A stretch of DNA of 8,309 nt. It comes from JAJYZP01 sp049964535 (GTDB lineage: Bacteria > Actinomycetota > Acidimicrobiia > Acidimicrobiales > Acidimicrobiaceae). The stretch's first letter is position 1. Every line of letters begins with the position of its first letter. The notes beneath the pieces are model-generated. The model made no database searches. It saw only the letters and a list, made by a program, of their open reading frames with translations, and was not told the origin of the DNA. Of this stretch, positions 6,386 through 8,309 are shown in pieces. The stretch spans positions 1 through 8,309 of the forward strand of contig JBMFXG010000122.1 of the NCBI GenBank assembly GCA_049964535.1, in the 5' to 3' direction. Both the position numbers and the translations under genes were made by a program.

Positions 6386-7736
6386 GAGCAACGAGCAGAG
6401 CGCAGAGAAGCTACCGGTCGTAGCGATCGTTGGTCGTCCCAACGTGGGTAAGTCGACGCTCTTCAATCGTGTCGTCGGCAAACGCTTAGCGATCGTCGAG
6501 GAGAAACCGAAGGTTACTCGAGACCGTAAGGAAGTCAAGGCGATGTGGGCCGGTCGCGAGTTTGAGCTCGTCGATACCGGTGGATGGACCCAAGGCGGTG
6601 ACGCCTTAGACGAGAAGGTCTCGGCTCAGGCGGAGGCCGCTGCACGGCTCGCGAATCTCGTCATCTTCGTCGTTGATGTGACCGTGGGTATCACCGAGGA
6701 CGATGCTGCCGCAGCCAGAATGCTCCAGCGCTCGAGGACTCCCTGTGTCGTTGCGGTCAATAAGGTCGACTCTGAGAAGCTCGAACCCTCCATCTGGGAG
6801 TTCAGTGCCCTTGGGCTCGGCACACCGTGGCCAATTAGTGCTCTCCACGGTCGGTCGTCGGGAGATCTCTTAGACCACGTTGTTGAGACGGTCGATGCGC
6901 CGTTTGAGCGATTTGATGACGAGCTTGATCTTCCAGGAGCTCGCGGCTTTGACAAGGAACGTAACGAGAAGGAGACGGCGGTAGCGATCGTTGGTCGTCC
7001 CAACGTGGGTAAGTCGACGCTCTTCAATCGATTGATCGGTGCTGACCGGTCCGTCACCCATGACATGCCGGGGACCACGACCGACTCGATCGATACCGTT
7101 ATTGAGCGCGACGGCCACCAACTGCGCTTCATCGATACCGCCGGTCTGCGACGAAAGTCAAAGATCGGTGATGGTACTGAGTACTTCTCCATGGTCCGTT
7201 CGCTCAAAGCGATCGACGACGCAGATATTTCGCTCTTGGTGATCGATGCTCGAGACGGAGTTACCGCTCAAGATCAGCGTCTAGCTGAGCGTATTGACAT
7301 CGCTGGGTCACCGGCGCTGGTGCTTTTGAATAAATGGGATCTGCTTTCGACGTATGAGAAGGAGAACCTTGAGTCTGAGGTCGCCAATAAGCTCGGATTT
7401 CTCGCTTACCTCATGCCGATACGTATCTCGGCGTTATCGGGTCACAACGTCGTCAAGATCTGGGCCGCAATCGATGAAGCGAGAACGGCCTATCGGAGCA
7501 GGATTCCAACCCGTGAACTGAACAAGCTCATGGAGTCGATTCAGATTGCACACCCTCCGAAGAACACCAAGATCCTCTATGCGGTGCAAGGCGCTACCGA
7601 CCCGCCGACGATGACTCTCTTTACGACCAAGGCGGTCGAGCCCACCTATCTCCGTTACATTGAGAATCGCATTCGAGAGCGCTTTGGGCTCGGTACCACT
7701 CCGTTGAAGCTGAGAGTACGACGACGCACCCATTAG
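6378..7736 (+). CDS. der: Ribosome biogenesis GTPase Der (EngA), tandem G domains
   Basis: Essential double GTPase that binds the 50S subunit and helps it mature. The 452 residues show G domain 1 with GRPNVGKST (19-27), DTGGW (66-70), NKVD (128-131) and SAL (154-156). An acidic linker (about 175-200) follows. G domain 2 has GRPNVGKST (206-214), PGTTTD (231-236), DTAGL (253-257), NKWD (318-321) and SAL (351-353). The C-terminal KH-like domain (about 365-450) ends in a basic RVRRRTH tail. G domain 1 has KPKVTRDR (43-50) where PGVTRDR is usual. The two P-loop regions are identical over 50 bases at DNA level, which is odd for paralogous halves. ATG 6378 overlaps the upstream stop by 8 bases with no strong Shine-Dalgarno, so translation is probably coupled. 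The length is in the normal range (about 435-490). Confidence 0.97.
   Translation: MAESNEQSAEKLPVVAIVGRPNVGKSTLFNRVVGKRLAIVEEKPKVTRDRKEVKAMWAGREFELVDTGGWTQGGDALDEKVSAQAEAAARLANLVIFVVDVTVGITEDDAAAARMLQRSRTPCVVAVNKVDSEKLEPSIWEFSALGLGTPWPISALHGRSSGDLLDHVVETVDAPFERFDDELDLPGARGFDKERNEKETAVAIVGRPNVGKSTLFNRLIGADRSVTHDMPGTTTDSIDTVIERDGHQLRFIDTAGLRRKSKIGDGTEYFSMVRSLKAIDDADISLLVIDARDGVTAQDQRLAERIDIAGSPALVLLNKWDLLSTYEKENLESEVANKLGFLAYLMPIRISALSGHNVVKIWAAIDEARTAYRSRIPTRELNKLMESIQIAHPPKNTKILYAVQGATDPPTMTLFTTKAVEPTYLRYIENRIRERFGLGTTPLKLRVRRRTH
6420..6469 (+). repeat. 50-bp exact direct repeat in der, copy 1
   Basis: Encodes codons 15 to 31 of Der (VAIVGRPNVGKSTLFNR, third base of the last codon excluded). 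It is identical at all 50 positions to 6981-7030. The bases just outside (6419 c, 6470 t) differ from those of the second copy. Confidence 0.95.
6981..7030 (+). repeat. 50-bp exact direct repeat in der, copy 2
   Basis: Encodes the same 17 residues from codon 202 in the second G domain, with identical codon choice. The offset is 561 bases, exactly 187 codons, so the copies are in the same frame. Confidence 0.95.
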
Positions 7737-7757
7737 GCGCGTGTCAGGGTGAGAGGG

Positions 7758-7763
7758 TAGAGT
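7758..7763 (+). promoter_or_regulatory. Candidate -10 box of the small zinc-ribbon gene
   Basis: TAGAGT fits TANNNT and ends six bases before GTG 7770, repeating the spacing seen at ispH and the DUF512 gene. A purine run (AGAGGG, 7752-7757) 12 bases before the start could instead be a poor Shine-Dalgarno, so read-through from der with ordinary initiation remains possible. Confidence 0.3.
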
Positions 7764-7769
7764 TTTAGG

Positions 7770-7967
7770 GTGCCCTGGTGTGAGTCGTGCTCTCGTTTTC
7801 AAGAAGCAACGGAGATCGATACCGAGGGTCACTGCCCAACGTGCGGTACGGTGATTGCGCCGCCAAAGCGGACACCGTGGCACTTCAAACTCCTAGTCGT
7901 CGCAACGATTCTCTATCTCACGTATCGCGCAGTGCAGCTGACCGTGTGGATTATCCACGCCCTCTAG
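7770..7967 (+). CDS. Small zinc-ribbon protein with one membrane helix, function unknown
   Basis: A 65-residue protein with two CxxC knuckles, CESC (C4, C7) and CPTC (C22, C25), separated by 14 residues: a rubredoxin-like zinc ribbon. After a short PPKRTPWHFK basic hinge comes a single hydrophobic helix (about 41-63) ending almost at the C-terminus. The ribbon is therefore predicted to be cytosolic and tethered to the membrane, since the basic residues precede the helix (positive-inside rule). It begins 33 bases after der and is likely read from the der transcript, its own promoter, or both. I recall similar short proteins near der in Acidimicrobiia but cannot confirm that here. The intact paired CxxC motifs and clean helix make it more than a chance frame. 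No function should be inferred beyond metal binding and membrane attachment. Confidence 0.72.
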   Translation: MPWCESCSRFQEATEIDTEGHCPTCGTVIAPPKRTPWHFKLLVVATILYLTYRAVQLTVWIIHAL

Positions 7968-8309
7968 GGCTGTTCGAGACGATAAGGGTTTGGCTTCTTG
8001 TAGCGATCAATGGTGCAGTGGACTGCGAGGACGTTCGCTGCACTGGCAAGAGTGAGAGTCTGAGACAGCGATCATCTGGAGCTCGTTCGCTGACAAGGTG
8101 AAACCTCAATGCTCTGAGCTTGAAGCTTGGAGTTCGTGCCACTGGGGCGCTACGACCAAGTAATGCCCTGCGACACTGAACTGAGCTGAGGCACGACGTG
8201 CTGACGGAACTCTACGAAGAGCTGCTCATAGGTCTCTCGAGTTGCTCTCGTCGCTCCACCGAGTCTCGTCTCTCTTTGTCAGCGACGCCTGGATCAGAAC
8301 CTTGACGCC
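7968..8309. other. 342 bases without a supported gene
   Basis: No recognisable protein, tRNA or intrinsic terminator. A small imperfect hairpin can be drawn from an inverted repeat, GTGCAG at 8013-8018 and CTGCAC at 8038-8043, but no T-tract follows it, so I do not call it a terminator. The open frames here (for example 7951-8142 minus) look like chance. Confidence 0.5.

Noticed and set aside
6626..7207. 193-codon minus-strand open frame opposite der
   Set aside because: Shadow of der; its serine- and arginine-rich composition is typical of antisense translation of a conserved GTPase.
8013..8043. Inverted repeat that might be a terminator for the der unit
   Set aside because: The arms are six bases with a 19-base loop and no T-tract follows.
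8150..8278. Minus-strand open frame with a protein-like stretch (YEQLFVEFRQHVVPQL)
   Set aside because: Only 42 codons, opened by a TGA and without a start codon; could be the end of a decayed gene but cannot be supported.

Overview
This window reads as chromosomal housekeeping DNA from a GC-moderate to GC-rich bacterium, most likely an actinomycete lineage and perhaps Acidimicrobiia; the taxonomy is inference. The reasons are: five of eight genes start with GTG; several genes seem to lack a Shine-Dalgarno sequence but have a TANNNT box six bases before the start codon, as expected of leaderless transcripts; the HtpX-type protease has a glycine-rich segment after its active-site helix; and der is followed by a tiny zinc-ribbon/membrane protein. 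The gene set cmk, plsC, ispH, DUF512 radical-SAM protein, der is also a common neighbourhood in Firmicutes, so a deep-branching Firmicute-like lineage cannot be excluded.

Layout. From 1 to 589 (minus strand, cut by the window edge) lies the N-terminal part of an HtpX/M48 membrane metalloprotease. It is divergent from a tight two-gene plus-strand unit, cmk (694-1404) and a plsC-like acyltransferase (1406-2137). Next comes a minus-strand block: a RimJ/RimL-type GNAT acetyltransferase (2213-2875), about 1 kb with no convincing gene (2876-3894), and ispH (3895-4959). Back-to-back with ispH, only 37 bases away, starts a plus-strand unit of a PDZ/radical-SAM/DUF512 protein (4997-6385) overlapping der (6378-7736), followed by a 65-residue zinc-ribbon membrane protein (7770-7967). 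The last 342 bases carry no gene I can support.

How the genes relate. Cmk feeds CTP and dCTP pools, PlsC makes phosphatidic acid for CTP-dependent phospholipid synthesis, IspH makes the isoprenoid precursors, and Der matures the 50S ribosomal subunit. The DUF512 protein has no established function but is translationally coupled to der here. HtpX handles membrane-protein quality control.

I see no defence, mobile or secondary-metabolism system. The points worth a second look are an exact 50-bp in-frame direct repeat inside der, an overlapping pair of apparently leaderless divergent promoters, a probable inversion of the GNAT-ispH block, a CMP kinase with a shortened LID, and the gene-free 1 kb beside ispH.
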